From positions 1 to 64,000 of the forward strand of contig NZ_CCDG010000023.1 in the NCBI RefSeq assembly GCF_000723885.1: a stretch of 64,000 nt of DNA, in the 5' to 3' direction. The notes under the pieces were generated by a model. It was not told where the DNA came from, did not search any database, and was given only the letters and a program-made list of their open reading frames with translations. Within the stretch, counting starts at the first letter, position 1. Each line of letters starts with the position of its first letter. Both the position numbers and the translations under genes were made by a program. Below, in pieces: positions 27,971 to 38,052 of this stretch. This DNA is from Paenibacillus camerounensis (GTDB lineage Bacteria > Bacillota > Bacilli > Paenibacillales > Paenibacillaceae).

Positions 27971-30900
27971 TCAACGAATGTTGAAACCCTTCATCTCTAG
28001 ACGATCAACATTAATAAATTCAAAATCTTTCTCAACTGTCACAACATTAAATTCATTTAAGATGATATTCTCGACATCACTGCACACTAAGGCCTTTTCA
28101 GCACTAAGATTGATATTCTCAAGACTAATATTCTTTAGCCGGTGTTCCGGCAGACCCTTTATTTCGACTGCAATTCCAGCTCCCTCACCACTAATATTCT
28201 TAATATGAATATTGCTGAAATCAGAAGGTGTACTGGTTTTGGGAACTACAGTACTGTAACCATAATACATATTAATCTGTACCGCTTCTTCTCTGACATT
28301 ATCAATTTGGATGTTCTCGAACCTAATGTTTTCCACATAACCGCCTCTGCCGCGCATCGACTTTAACCGGATCCCCCGGTCTCCGCCGGTAATGGTACAG
28401 TTATGGGCGTACACATTCCTCACTCCGCCCGACATCCCGCTTCCAATCACAAGCCCGCCGTGCCCTTCCTTCATCACACAATTGCGGATAACAATATTCT
28501 CACAAGGCTTATTGACACGCCATCCGTCTTCATTCATGCCCGAATTGATTGCTATACAATCATCCCCGGTCTCAAAGCTGCAATCCTCGATTAACACATT
28601 ACGACAAGAATCCGGGTTAAGCCCATCGGTATTCGGCCCGCAGCTGACAATATCAATTCGCCGGATAATTATATTCTCACAATATACCGGATGCACCGTC
28701 CATTGAGGACCGTTATGAATGACTAATCCTTCAATCAGCACATTCCGGCAGCGGACAGGTTGAATGAAAGAGGGTCTCAAAGCAGCTTCTTCTGTACCAA
28801 AGACCCGCTCCTGTACGGAAATCTCATCTCTTTCGGCATAGCACAGCTTATCTGCCGCGGTCTGCTGCAGCTGTTTCCAATGCCACCAGGCTTCCCCGTT
28901 TCCGTTCAGTGTGCCTTCCCCTGTAACCGCAATATTCTCGCAATCAACAGCATAAATCAGCGGGGAATAATTATAGCACTCCATACCTTCCCATCTTGTA
29001 AAAACTACCGGAAGATAATCCGCAAAGCTATCACTGAAATTGATAACGGCACCCTTCTCAACTGACAGATGTACATGGCTTCTTAGATGAATCGGGCCGG
29101 ATCCCCATTCCCCCCTAGATACAATTACAGTACCACCCCCTTGTGCTGAACAATCATCTACTGCCCTCTGTATTGCTTGAAGATCATTAGACTGTAGTTT
29201 ATCTGAATGGCGATAATCCTCTGCACGAAAATATTGCCCTGGGAATTTCGGTTCCATGATCTCTTCCATTTCAAAGGTTGTATTATAAAAATTCGATTTT
29301 AACATTAGTGTAGTTCTCCCTTCCAGTTTTGCCAGCTCTAGCATTTGTACCAGCGCATTTAAACAATCTATTCTATTGACTTTCTTAGAGAATCCGTATC
29401 CATCCCATATCAGATTCAGACTTTGCGCCTTTCTCTCACAATCTTTAAGGCTGTAATTCAGGGACTCTTTTCTAAACAGATGTCTGATAATAAAGCTTAA
29501 TAATTCCCCTCCAGTCAGAGCATCATCTGGTCTAAACCTTCCATCAAGAGTAGTCCTTTCATCAATAAGTCTTCCGTCAATCAAAGCCTGTATATTGGGA
29601 GCGTCAAATTCATATTTGTACAAATCACAGTACTTTCCTTGAAATGGCCGTTTAGGATACGGAGCCGCTTTTAGAAACACAAAAGCAAATTGCCCGCGTG
29701 GCATCTCCGCATATGGATGAAAGTATTTCAATGTTGGATCAAGCAAACCGTTAATCATCGCTTTCTTTAATCCTTCAAGACCCTTAATCCCTTTACAATC
29801 TGCATAAGGCAGTTCGGGTAAATCTGTAGGAAGAATGGGCAATTCAGGCTGCTCAAGGGGGGATACCTGTTCAAGAGGTCGTAATGACTCATCTGGTATC
29901 CACGGCATCGGACTGGACCCGTTCATATAACGGCATAGCGGTTCAATTTTTTGCTGTTTAATCTCCGTAGCAATAAATTCTGCCATCATGATAGCACCAT
30001 AATCATTTGTATGTGCTTCATCTTTAAAATAACCTTTGAGATTGCTTCTTCCCATCTGGCAGAACAACTGAAAACTATACTCGTGTAGATCAATAACAGG
30101 AACATTACACTCTCTTCCAATTCTCCGGCAAGCTTCAGCATGATCTTCAAGCAAATCATACCAACCTTGATCATCCTGTCCAGGAATTCGGCTTAGCGAG
30201 GTAACGATGACGGGAATCGCTCCCCTACTCCTAACCTGTTGGACATACCAGCGTAGATTAGCAGAGTATCCAGTGAAAGCAGCTAATGCTCTTCTTTTTT
30301 GATCGTTATGACCAAATTGAAACATAAAGACATCCCCTGGTCTGATACGCTCGCTGATAATTTCCCAATGACCATCTTCTCTAAAGCAATTCGTCGTCAT
30401 TCCCCCATGAGCCTGATTATCAATGGCTGCCCGGTGAAAGTATTGTAATAGATGTTGTCCCCATGATCCGCCCGAGGTAATCGGATTGTAGGGATACTGG
30501 GCCGCATAATCCGCCACAATAGAGTCGCCACCTAAAAATAATGTGGGAGCATCTGATTTTTCAATGGAAATTGCACTTATTCGGGCAAGAGTACCTATAG
30601 CGGTAACATAAATTGATAAGTCACTTTGCGGGGACTGACCGACAAGGGATATATAATCACCGATATGCACTTTGTATTGATAAGAAAAGAAATCCCCGGG
30701 AGCAATTTGTATATCCCGTTTTATTAAATTACGGCGATTAGAGTACAGATTTAACCTTGCTATTCCATCTTCGCCGCCAGCAATGTGAATTTTCACTGCA
30801 TATATACCAGGCTCTGGAACAACAGCCTTAAAACGCAGAGGCCACCCTTCCTTTTGAACTTCTGCCCCAAAATGGGTCTGGAATATTTCAGCGCTTTCAC

Positions 30901-31087
30901 TTGCCTGCTCTGTTGTACAGCTAGGAAACCACCCCGCAGAATCTTTAAATTTATCTTTTCCTATTGCCGTTGACCCAGTATTAGGAATGAATCCGCCACC
31001 TGTCTTATCCTGAAACATATAGTCTGCTGGTATATGGATCATTTTTTCACTGAGTTGTTCAGAGAACGTATATGTCCTTGAATACAT
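27971..31087 (-). CDS. CE12-like esterase / SLH-like / GH28 polygalacturonase fusion
   Basis: 1,038 aa from ATG 31087 (MYSRTYTF), preceded by GGGAGG. An upstream TTG at 31141 is possible but would overlap the preceding terminator. Domains: an SGNH esterase with GGDSIVADY (about 187), FGHND and DEAHTND (about 357). Then three imperfect S-layer-homology-like units (about 436-600), including FRPDDALTGGELLSFII. Then a GH28 beta-helix (about 615-1038) with NTDG (about 819), GDDCIAINSG (841), GHGGLVIGS (877) and RGIRLKS (905), the known GH28 catalytic set. There is no signal peptide, so it looks cytoplasmic even though SLH modules normally anchor secreted proteins. It probably deacetylates and hydrolyses imported galacturonan or rhamnogalacturonan fragments. 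Confidence 0.88.
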   Translation of the reverse strand: MYSRTYTFSEQLSEKMIHIPADYMFQDKTGGGFIPNTGSTAIGKDKFKDSAGWFPSCTTEQASESAEIFQTHFGAEVQKEGWPLRFKAVVPEPGIYAVKIHIAGGEDGIARLNLYSNRRNLIKRDIQIAPGDFFSYQYKVHIGDYISLVGQSPQSDLSIYVTAIGTLARISAISIEKSDAPTLFLGGDSIVADYAAQYPYNPITSGGSWGQHLLQYFHRAAIDNQAHGGMTTNCFREDGHWEIISERIRPGDVFMFQFGHNDQKRRALAAFTGYSANLRWYVQQVRSRGAIPVIVTSLSRIPGQDDQGWYDLLEDHAEACRRIGRECNVPVIDLHEYSFQLFCQMGRSNLKGYFKDEAHTNDYGAIMMAEFIATEIKQQKIEPLCRYMNGSSPMPWIPDESLRPLEQVSPLEQPELPILPTDLPELPYADCKGIKGLEGLKKAMINGLLDPTLKYFHPYAEMPRGQFAFVFLKAAPYPKRPFQGKYCDLYKYEFDAPNIQALIDGRLIDERTTLDGRFRPDDALTGGELLSFIIRHLFRKESLNYSLKDCERKAQSLNLIWDGYGFSKKVNRIDCLNALVQMLELAKLEGRTTLMLKSNFYNTTFEMEEIMEPKFPGQYFRAEDYRHSDKLQSNDLQAIQRAVDDCSAQGGGTVIVSRGEWGSGPIHLRSHVHLSVEKGAVINFSDSFADYLPVVFTRWEGMECYNYSPLIYAVDCENIAVTGEGTLNGNGEAWWHWKQLQQTAADKLCYAERDEISVQERVFGTEEAALRPSFIQPVRCRNVLIEGLVIHNGPQWTVHPVYCENIIIRRIDIVSCGPNTDGLNPDSCRNVLIEDCSFETGDDCIAINSGMNEDGWRVNKPCENIVIRNCVMKEGHGGLVIGSGMSGGVRNVYAHNCTITGGDRGIRLKSMRGRGGYVENIRFENIQIDNVREEAVQINMYYGYSTVVPKTSTPSDFSNIHIKNISGEGAGIAVEIKGLPEHRLKNISLENINLSAEKALVCSDVENIILNEFNVVTVEKDFEFINVDRLEMKGFNIR

Positions 31088-31139
31088 GTTCCTGCCTCCC
31101 CATAGGCCTTTTAATACGTAGCAATATCCTCCTTCTAAC

Positions 31140-31166
31140 AAAACCCCACCTAAAAGGTGAGGTTTT
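31140..31166 (-). terminator. Terminator after the solute-binding protein gene
   Basis: AAAACCTCACCT / AGGTGGGGTTTT on the minus strand, 12-bp arms with one mismatch and a 3-base loop, 26 bp after the stop codon. The next gene starts about 50 bp later, so partial read-through or a separate weak promoter is likely. Confidence 0.85.
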
Positions 31167-31191
31167 GCCGATCCTCATGGATTAGTTCACT

Positions 31192-32850
31192 TTAATTAAA
31201 CTGTCCAGCATCAATCGCCTTCTGCTTCTCATCAAGAATCTCTTGGTATCCAGCGTCGAGATAGGTCTTCTTAGCAGCCTCATAGACCTCATCAAATTTA
31301 TCTGTGGGAGCAAGTGCACATTTTACATACAACTCTTGAAAAAGAACATTCAGGTCTGTTTTATATTCATTCACTTTCTCCAGCACAACACTGAACAGCG
31401 CATCCGGTGTGCGATACTCGGCATTTTTGTCATAATTCTCAAGCATATTCTCAGCCAGATATTCATAACCTACAGGTGCCCATTGGCGGATATAAGCTTT
31501 ACGTGTTGTTTCTGCATCGTCATACTGGACCATCTCAGTAACAAGAGCCCAATAGTCTTTATTGTTATTTTGTGCCAGCACTGATTCGCCTGCAAAATCA
31601 GTATTCATAGCAGGAATTCCGTCTGCATCCAACGTGTAGTTCTGGCCTTCAACCCCATTTTGCATAAAGAACAGGTTCTCAGGCTGGCTTAGCCAGTCTA
31701 AATACATCCATACAGCAATTCGTTCCAGATCAGTGGAATCATAGTTGATTCCCATAATGAGACCAAATGGCCAGTATGCCCGTTCCTGTGCCTTATTGCC
31801 TTCAGGTGCCCATGCCGAACGTGGCAGTACAGCAAATTCAGCCTTTGGATCATTTTGCAGTGTTGCATCAATCACGTCTGTATTGTTAGTTAAGTAAAGC
31901 GAGAAGGTACCAGTTTTACCGGCTACAAATTGAGCCTTTATCTTTTGCTCGTCATCGCGCAGATAGAACTCTTTATCAATCAAACCGTTGTTGTACTGGT
32001 AGTTCAGATTGCGTAGATACCCTTCTGTTGCTGAAGTCGTCAGGTCAGCAACCCCCAGATCGGAGTAAAGGGCACGTTCTTCTTTGTCTACCGGCCAGTT
32101 ACGGAAGTTATAGTTGAAGTTGTAATTGTTTTTCTTCAGGCTCTCAGCGCCTACGCCGATTCCGGCATCCTTCCATTTCTGCAGCAGTTCGTTGTATTTC
32201 TCCAAGGAAGTAATATCCTCAACCTTCATCCCGACCTTCTCTACCCAATCTTTACGGATCAAGAGAACTGAATTATCAGCAGCCGGGCGTGCAGCAAAAA
32301 AGAAGGTGTTCTTGCTGTCCACTTGACCATACTGCTTGATTGTATCTTGCATATTATTCCAGTATAACGGCGCATAGTAAGCGATTTCATTATGATCCAG
32401 CTCCTGCATCACATCTTCACTATAGTAGGCTAGCGCCTGCGGCATATCATAGTGAAAAATAATATCGGGAGCATTATGGGAAGCCAGCAGCTGCTCGTAA
32501 TCCGTTACTTCACCCTTGCGTGTAATAGGAACGAATTTCACGTTAATGTTGTACTTGTCACCAAATTCCTTCTGGACCCAGCGTGTATAATAGTTATCGC
32601 TTACATTCCAGCCTTCAAAGGCCCGCTCATAGACAGGAAGCTCTAACGTAACCTTTTCACTGAAGCCTTTAGAATAATCGGTATATTCCACTTCGGCGGC
32701 ATTATTCGATTTGCTGTCTGAGCTTGCAGGGGCAGCCGATTCTTTAGTGCCTATGCTATTGCTCTTTGAATTGTTGTTCGAGCAGGCAGTTAACATACTG
32801 CTTACCATTAAAAACCCTAGTAAAACAAGAGATACTTTCTTTAATTTCAT
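31192..32850 (-). CDS. Extracellular oligosaccharide-binding lipoprotein (LplA/YtcQ-like)
   Basis: 552 aa from ATG 32850 after AAAGGGGG; 39 extra in-frame codons upstream are not needed. The N-terminus is a lipoprotein signal, MKLKKVSLVLLGFLMVSS, with lipobox LTAC and a Ser/Asn-rich linker. The rest is a large type-1 extracellular solute-binding fold. The length and the neighbouring LplB/LplC-type permeases match the YtcQ-YtcP-YteP import system that serves rhamnogalacturonan oligosaccharides in Bacillus subtilis. No ATPase gene is nearby, so a shared MsmX-type ATPase elsewhere is presumed. Confidence 0.87.
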   Translation of the reverse strand: MKLKKVSLVLLGFLMVSSMLTACSNNNSKSNSIGTKESAAPASSDSKSNNAAEVEYTDYSKGFSEKVTLELPVYERAFEGWNVSDNYYTRWVQKEFGDKYNINVKFVPITRKGEVTDYEQLLASHNAPDIIFHYDMPQALAYYSEDVMQELDHNEIAYYAPLYWNNMQDTIKQYGQVDSKNTFFFAARPAADNSVLLIRKDWVEKVGMKVEDITSLEKYNELLQKWKDAGIGVGAESLKKNNYNFNYNFRNWPVDKEERALYSDLGVADLTTSATEGYLRNLNYQYNNGLIDKEFYLRDDEQKIKAQFVAGKTGTFSLYLTNNTDVIDATLQNDPKAEFAVLPRSAWAPEGNKAQERAYWPFGLIMGINYDSTDLERIAVWMYLDWLSQPENLFFMQNGVEGQNYTLDADGIPAMNTDFAGESVLAQNNNKDYWALVTEMVQYDDAETTRKAYIRQWAPVGYEYLAENMLENYDKNAEYRTPDALFSVVLEKVNEYKTDLNVLFQELYVKCALAPTDKFDEVYEAAKKTYLDAGYQEILDEKQKAIDAGQFN

Positions 32851-32881
32851 CCAAATTTCCCCCTTTAATTTTTCGCTGGTA

Positions 32882-33781
32882 CTATTCCTTAATCGCTCCA
32901 AGCATGGTACCTTGAACAAAGTATTTCTGGATAAACGGATACACACATAGAATTGGCAGGGTAGCAAACACTACGCACGAGGCCTTTAGTATTTCAGGAT
33001 TGCTTAGTGAAACCTGTGTAGCTTCCAGCTGAAAGCTCTCACTCGCCTGAATAATCAGGTAGTACAGCTTAAGCTGCAATGGACGCAGATCTGTGTTCTG
33101 TTTGATGTAGAATAATGCATCCTGATAGCTGTTCCACCGGCCCACCGCATAGAAAAGAGACAGCGTCGCAATAATCGGCTTGGACAGCGGAAGCACGACA
33201 CTCCAGAGAATCCGAAAGTGGCCGGCACCGTCAATCCGTGCAGATTCCTCAAGACTGACTGGAATACTGTTGCTGAGAGCGCTTTTCATTACAATCAGAT
33301 TGAATGAGCTGAACGCCAGCGGCAGAACAAGCGACCAGATCGACTCCAGCAACCCCAGGTTATTAATCATCATATATTCCGGAATGATCCCGGCATGGAA
33401 AAATAACGGAAAGGTAAAGACCATGGTTAAGAACGTACGCCATCTCAACTGCGGCCTTGATAGGGCATATGCAGCCAGAATGGTAATGACCATTCCAATG
33501 ATTGTGAACAGCACGGTTATAGTTACGGAAACACCAAAAGCTCTGAGTATACTCTGGTCAGCAAATATTTTCTTGTATGCTTCAATATTGAAACCCAAAG
33601 GCCATAAGAAAACCTTATTGGCGATGACATAAGCATCCTGGCTAAAGGACTTTGCAATGACATGCACAAAGGGCAGCAGACAAATTAGCGAAAAGATAAT
33701 AAGAGTAAATCCGATTAATATTCCCCAAACGTCAATTCGTTTGTTAGAGCGTACGGCCAATGCGCCGTTAATTGATTTCAT
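32882..33781 (-). CDS. Carbohydrate ABC transporter permease (LplC/YtcP-like)
   Basis: 299 aa with six predicted transmembrane helices. The conserved cytoplasmic coupling loop is EESARIDGAGHFRILWSVVLP (about 190-210), typical of CUT1 MalG-type permeases, and the C-terminus PFIQKYFVQGTMLGAIKE is typical of LplC. It starts 9 bp downstream of the other permease and ends 31 bp before the binding-protein start, so the three genes form one operon. Confidence 0.92.
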   Translation of the reverse strand: MKSINGALAVRSNKRIDVWGILIGFTLIIFSLICLLPFVHVIAKSFSQDAYVIANKVFLWPLGFNIEAYKKIFADQSILRAFGVSVTITVLFTIIGMVITILAAYALSRPQLRWRTFLTMVFTFPLFFHAGIIPEYMMINNLGLLESIWSLVLPLAFSSFNLIVMKSALSNSIPVSLEESARIDGAGHFRILWSVVLPLSKPIIATLSLFYAVGRWNSYQDALFYIKQNTDLRPLQLKLYYLIIQASESFQLEATQVSLSNPEILKASCVVFATLPILCVYPFIQKYFVQGTMLGAIKE

Positions 33782-33790
33782 CTTGCCCTC

Positions 33791-34744
33791 CTAAAAAATT
33801 CCGTCTTCACCAAGCTTTTTGGCCACACGGTCAGCCATCAGCACCATAGCCAGTCCAATGACGGTCTGAAATAAACCGAGTGCCGTTGCACGGCTAAAGT
33901 TACCGCTCTCAATTCCCCATCGGTATACCAGTACCGGTATCGTCGTGGTAAACTCCGTCGTCGCTTTATTCTGTAAAGAAAATATCCGTTCAAAGGAGCC
34001 TTCCATTACTTTACCCAGGTTCATGATAAGCAGGGTGATGATGGTAAAACGGATCGAGGGTATTGTGATATTCCACATTTTGCGCAGCCGTCCTGCTCCA
34101 TCGACAACCGCCGCCTCATATAGCTCCGGATTAATCCCGCTGATTGCTGCAAGATACAGGATGGTTCCCCACCCCATGCTGTGCCAGACCCCGATGAACA
34201 GATAACTAAACAACCAGTGGGTATCCTCCTGGAGAAACGGCACTCTGTTTCCGCCAAAGGCTTCAAATACATTATTGACTACGCCGCTGCCTTCCCCAAG
34301 CAGCTGGTAGGCAATGGCACCGATAATAACCCAGGACAGAAAATGCGGCAAATACAGCAGCGTCTGATTTACCCGTTTAAATTTGATGCTTTTGATCTCA
34401 TTAAGCAGCAGTGCAAGGATAATCGGCATCGTAAAGCTAAAAACAAGATCCAGTACATTAAGCATAATCGTATTACGGAAAGCGCGGGCGAAGTCCGGCT
34501 TGGCGAGAATCTCCCGAAAAACCTCAAAGCCAACCCAATCGCTGCCCCAAAAACCTCTGGCGATCTTATAGTCCTTAAAAGCAAGTACCAATCCGGTCAG
34601 CGGAGCATATTTAAACAGAATTACAAAACACAGTGGAATTACGAGAATCAGATACAGCTGCCATTCTTGCCGCAAGCTTTGAGCGATACTATGTTTCTGT
34701 TTTATTGCAGGGCGTTTCTCTTTTATAGCGCTTTCAACTTTCAC
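33791..34744 (-). CDS. Carbohydrate ABC transporter permease (LplB/YteP-like)
   Basis: 317 aa, first gene of the transport operon, with a GTG start after AAGGAGG. A basic N-terminal tail of about 28 residues is followed by six helices. The coupling loop is YEAAVVDGAGRLRKMWNITIP. MalF-type CUT1 permease, partner of the downstream LplC-like protein. The roughly 270 bp between this gene and the upstream sensor-regulator must hold its promoter, but I could not pick one with confidence. Confidence 0.92.
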   Translation of the reverse strand: MKVESAIKEKRPAIKQKHSIAQSLRQEWQLYLILVIPLCFVILFKYAPLTGLVLAFKDYKIARGFWGSDWVGFEVFREILAKPDFARAFRNTIMLNVLDLVFSFTMPIILALLLNEIKSIKFKRVNQTLLYLPHFLSWVIIGAIAYQLLGEGSGVVNNVFEAFGGNRVPFLQEDTHWLFSYLFIGVWHSMGWGTILYLAAISGINPELYEAAVVDGAGRLRKMWNITIPSIRFTIITLLIMNLGKVMEGSFERIFSLQNKATTEFTTTIPVLVYRWGIESGNFSRATALGLFQTVIGLAMVLMADRVAKKLGEDGIF

Positions 34745-35014
34745 TTTTTTGCCTCCTTAACTTTTGACACTTCTCTCAATGTCATTGATGAATACACCCA
34801 CCTCCTGAACTAATCCATTGATTTCATCCACTCACCTAAACCATTGCTCCATATGGATATCAACGGGATGCAATCAGCATACCCTTATCTTTTCAAAGCC
34901 GTAAATCCTGGCTATTCGTTTGAACATTCATTTTTGCTCCTTTTTAGTGATGACAGCTGCTTTTTCACAGCAAACACTCACGTTTTTAAACGTCAAAAAC
35001 AAAAATGAACTTAG

Positions 35015-37321
35015 TTATTTTTCTTTTTTCTTAATCGGGTCTCTATTCTTAGCATGCTTAATTGATTTATAATTGCCCGGAGACATCCCCTCATACTTCC
35101 GAAAAAAACGGTTAAGGCTCTGCACATTGTGATATCCAACCTGTTCTGCAATCTGAGCCATTGTGAGATGGGGTTCTTCCCAAAGAATCTGTTTAGCTTT
35201 TTCGATACGAAGTATATTAGTATAATCAATCAGTGTTTTCCCTGTTAGCTTGTACACGATTTTGCGCATGTAAGAATAACTAATTCCAATCTCCCCTGCC
35301 AAATCCTGAAAAGCGATATTTTCACAAAAATGCTCTTGAAGATATCCGATGATTTGTTCCCCGTAACTGTCTTCAATACAGAAATAATTAAGTTGTCTTC
35401 CGATTTCTACAAAGAGATCATTTAAATAATTCTCCATTTCATCAAGTGTTTCAATAGAAGCTATAGCATTATAAATATCCCTTCGGCCTGAGAAGATGCG
35501 GGTTGTATTTATGTTATTTTCCCTGAGATATTTAATAGTTAAACCGATCAACTGATTATAAATGAATAAGATATTATCGTAGGAGATGTATTCAGCAGTT
35601 TGAATCTCGTTCCTGATTACCCGCAATTCCTGTGATATATTTGAAATATCTCCTGTTTCCAGATAATTCACAATACGTCTTTCACTGTTGACCGGATACA
35701 TGTATTTTGTATCTTCGTTAGTTTCCTTTGATCCGAAAAACACCCCCCCACTGCCTTCGGTCATCCTTCTTTTGATAACTTCCATTGCTTCTGCCAATTG
35801 GTCTGAGGCATCTGAATACAATTCATCCCGGCTGCTAACCCCGATAGTCACTGTATGCCCAAATATTTGCATTGCGCTGTCTTGAATGGAAGCAAACAAT
35901 GCTTTGTAAAGCGGTAAACTATGCTTGGAATCCACAAAGCTATCGTTCATTACTATGGCAAAACGACCTTCCCCTTGATAAACAGTACATGCGCAGATTT
36001 CATCCGGGAACAGAGTAGCACAGCTTGAAATAAATACGTAGCGGTGATAACTTCGGGCCTCTGGGTTAGTCTGACTAATGTAATCTCTGTACCTATCAAT
36101 AGCTACAATAGCAATACTAAGAAAGTTAAACGGAAATAATTCACCCATCTGTTTTGGAATTTCCCCGCGCAGCAAATTATGAACGGCTAAATTCCGGGTA
36201 TCAAATTCCCGCTCCTTTAACAGGTTAAATAAATCTTCTTCCTCCTTTTGCATCCTTTTAAAAGCAGCATCCAGGAAGGCCAATTCATTCCTGTTTGAGA
36301 CTACGAGGTTACTCCGCTTTCGTACTGTCTTCGCCAAATCGCGTACAGGTCTAGAAAACCAATTTGCAATTAAAAACGTTACCACTGAACCTACAAAAAT
36401 GATCATGATAGTAAGCAGGACAATCTTTTGTTCCAACATGTATGCCTTGGTCATAAGTTCATCCATAGAGTATACATTTATATTCCACCAGCCCAGCTGC
36501 TCTGAACGCGACCAGGTGTATAACAAGCGTTGACCATTTATATCATGAAAGGAATAACTCTCGTTTGATTGACTTTGTACAATATTTTTTATAAATGGAA
36601 GCTCTTTACCGTCTGTTAAAAGTAGCTCCTTATTATTATTGGATATAATGGTTCCGTCAGCCTCTGTTAAATAGTAGGTTTGCTTATCTCCTCCGGATGA
36701 ACTAAAATGATCGGCAATATGGGTCTCTCGTAAATTAACTACGATTACCCCTTGCGTAGGAGTTGACAGGCGGTTAAGAGGGAGCACATAAGATACTACA
36801 TTAATTCCCGACTTTAATTTCCGGGGATACCAAACTCCTCCGATTCCGGTCCTTGTGGTAAGAGCGTCTTCCATCCATTCCATAGATTCATAATTTTCAA
36901 GCGGAGCAATACCTTGATCTGTAGAAATAACATAATCCGAAGCGTTAAGATAGAAATACGAAGAATAGACCCCCGACATTTTCTGATTCAGGTTTAATAG
37001 CTCATCTCGTACAACAAACGCACTGCTTACATTATTGTAATTGGCATTAAGCTCATCATAGGTTTTAAAATAACGAATCAAATCAAATACTTTAGTTACA
37101 TTAACGCCAGCTACAATCTGAGACACATTTTTCAATGCAATTTCGTTCAGTCTCCTATTAGCATTCAGTTCCGCCAGCGAAGCTTCCGCAATTACATTCT
37201 CTGAATTGTGCAGAATTTCCCTATCGCTATACCAGGTCAGTATAGTAATTGGAACAGCCATTACGCAGAACAAAATCAGGGACATTTGAAGAATAATCGG
37301 TATTTGCTTCAATGCATACAC
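35015..37321 (-). CDS. Membrane-bound cache-domain AraC regulator (YtdP/YesN-like)
   Basis: 768 aa. Helix 1 lies at about 7-29 (IPIILQMSLILFCVMAVPI), an extracellular dCache-like region at about 40-290, helix 2 at about 299-323, then a HAMP-like stretch, a long linker and a C-terminal AraC double HTH: IAFQDLAGEIGISYSYMRKIV and MAQIAEQVGYHNVQSLNRFFR. The architecture matches one-component sensors such as B. subtilis YtdP next to the rhamnogalacturonan transport genes. It therefore probably senses extracellular pectin fragments or the loaded binding protein and activates the locus. Start is GTG at 37321; a nearby TTG is also possible. Confidence 0.88.
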   Translation of the reverse strand: MYALKQIPIILQMSLILFCVMAVPITILTWYSDREILHNSENVIAEASLAELNANRRLNEIALKNVSQIVAGVNVTKVFDLIRYFKTYDELNANYNNVSSAFVVRDELLNLNQKMSGVYSSYFYLNASDYVISTDQGIAPLENYESMEWMEDALTTRTGIGGVWYPRKLKSGINVVSYVLPLNRLSTPTQGVIVVNLRETHIADHFSSSGGDKQTYYLTEADGTIISNNNKELLLTDGKELPFIKNIVQSQSNESYSFHDINGQRLLYTWSRSEQLGWWNINVYSMDELMTKAYMLEQKIVLLTIMIIFVGSVVTFLIANWFSRPVRDLAKTVRKRSNLVVSNRNELAFLDAAFKRMQKEEEDLFNLLKEREFDTRNLAVHNLLRGEIPKQMGELFPFNFLSIAIVAIDRYRDYISQTNPEARSYHRYVFISSCATLFPDEICACTVYQGEGRFAIVMNDSFVDSKHSLPLYKALFASIQDSAMQIFGHTVTIGVSSRDELYSDASDQLAEAMEVIKRRMTEGSGGVFFGSKETNEDTKYMYPVNSERRIVNYLETGDISNISQELRVIRNEIQTAEYISYDNILFIYNQLIGLTIKYLRENNINTTRIFSGRRDIYNAIASIETLDEMENYLNDLFVEIGRQLNYFCIEDSYGEQIIGYLQEHFCENIAFQDLAGEIGISYSYMRKIVYKLTGKTLIDYTNILRIEKAKQILWEEPHLTMAQIAEQVGYHNVQSLNRFFRKYEGMSPGNYKSIKHAKNRDPIKKKEK

Positions 37322-37336
37322 TCCATTCTTATCTAT

Positions 37337-38052
37337 TCAGTCAGATAGATTGATATCAGCCAACAAGATAAACCGCTTACATTTTAATTCCTTAATAGGT
37401 ATTAGAGAAATATTAACACTTTGATTTTTAGCTCGGAATAGAAAAAAAGAATGCGGCGGATGTATAATTCGAGCATTCTTAAACTTAATTATTTTAACTT
37501 CTGAGGAAATTAGATCTGCACAATAAAAAGCAGCCATCCGAAGACAAGCTGCTTTAAACTCCTTACATTTAATTAGCACTCTTTTCTCAATCCGCAACAC
37601 ATAACTTAGGCTAATGCCGAGGTCCTTCGCAATCTCACGCTGCATCCGCTCCTCCCCGCCGGTGTCCAGGCCGAAGCGGCCGACGACTACTTCTTTCTCA
37701 CGCTCATCGAGAATATCATGATTACGGTAGATCTTACTCTTCTCAATCTTCAGATCCACCTCTTTAATCACATCATCGGTCTCCGAGCCGAGGATATCAA
37801 TCAGGGTAATCTCATTACCCTCTTTGTCTGTCCCAATCGGATCGTGGAGAGACACGTCTTTCCGTGTTTTTTTCAGCGAGCGAAGGTGCATCAGGATTTC
37901 ATTCTCGATACATCGGGCCGCGAACGTCGCGAGCTTTGTACCCTTATTAGGACGATAACTTTCAATGGCTTTGATCAATCCAATCGTGCCGATGGAGATC
38001 AGGTCCTCCATGTCTTCGCCGGTGTTGTCGAACTTTTTGAGGTTGTGGACAC
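37337..38052 (-). pseudogene. sigK: Sigma-K (SigK)-like sigma factor remnant
   Basis: The frame reads [58 protein letters not shown] and [10 protein letters not shown], essentially sporulation sigma-K from the middle of region 2 to region 4. It is broken at both ends. The N-terminal membrane-anchored pro-sequence and the first ~50 residues are missing; a stop lies just upstream of 38052. The recognition helix reads [12 protein letters not shown] where sigma-K has SRSYVSRIEKRA. The frame then reads through its own terminator (37526-37555) for about 60 unrelated residues. It is probably a non-functional duplicate. An internal ATG (38011) would give 224 aa. Confidence 0.75.
37526..37555 (-). terminator. 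Terminator of the sigK-like remnant, now inside the frame
   Basis: On the minus strand AAAGCAGC, a 12-base loop, then GCTGCTTTTTATT. This is a normal terminator position for sigK, but the open frame now continues through it, showing that the original stop codon was lost. Confidence 0.75.

Noticed and set aside
34931..34970. Tiny minus-strand frame MNVQTNSQDLRL with a ribosome site upstream of the transport operon
   Set aside because: Only 12 codons, with no conservation evidence and no regulatory structure around it.
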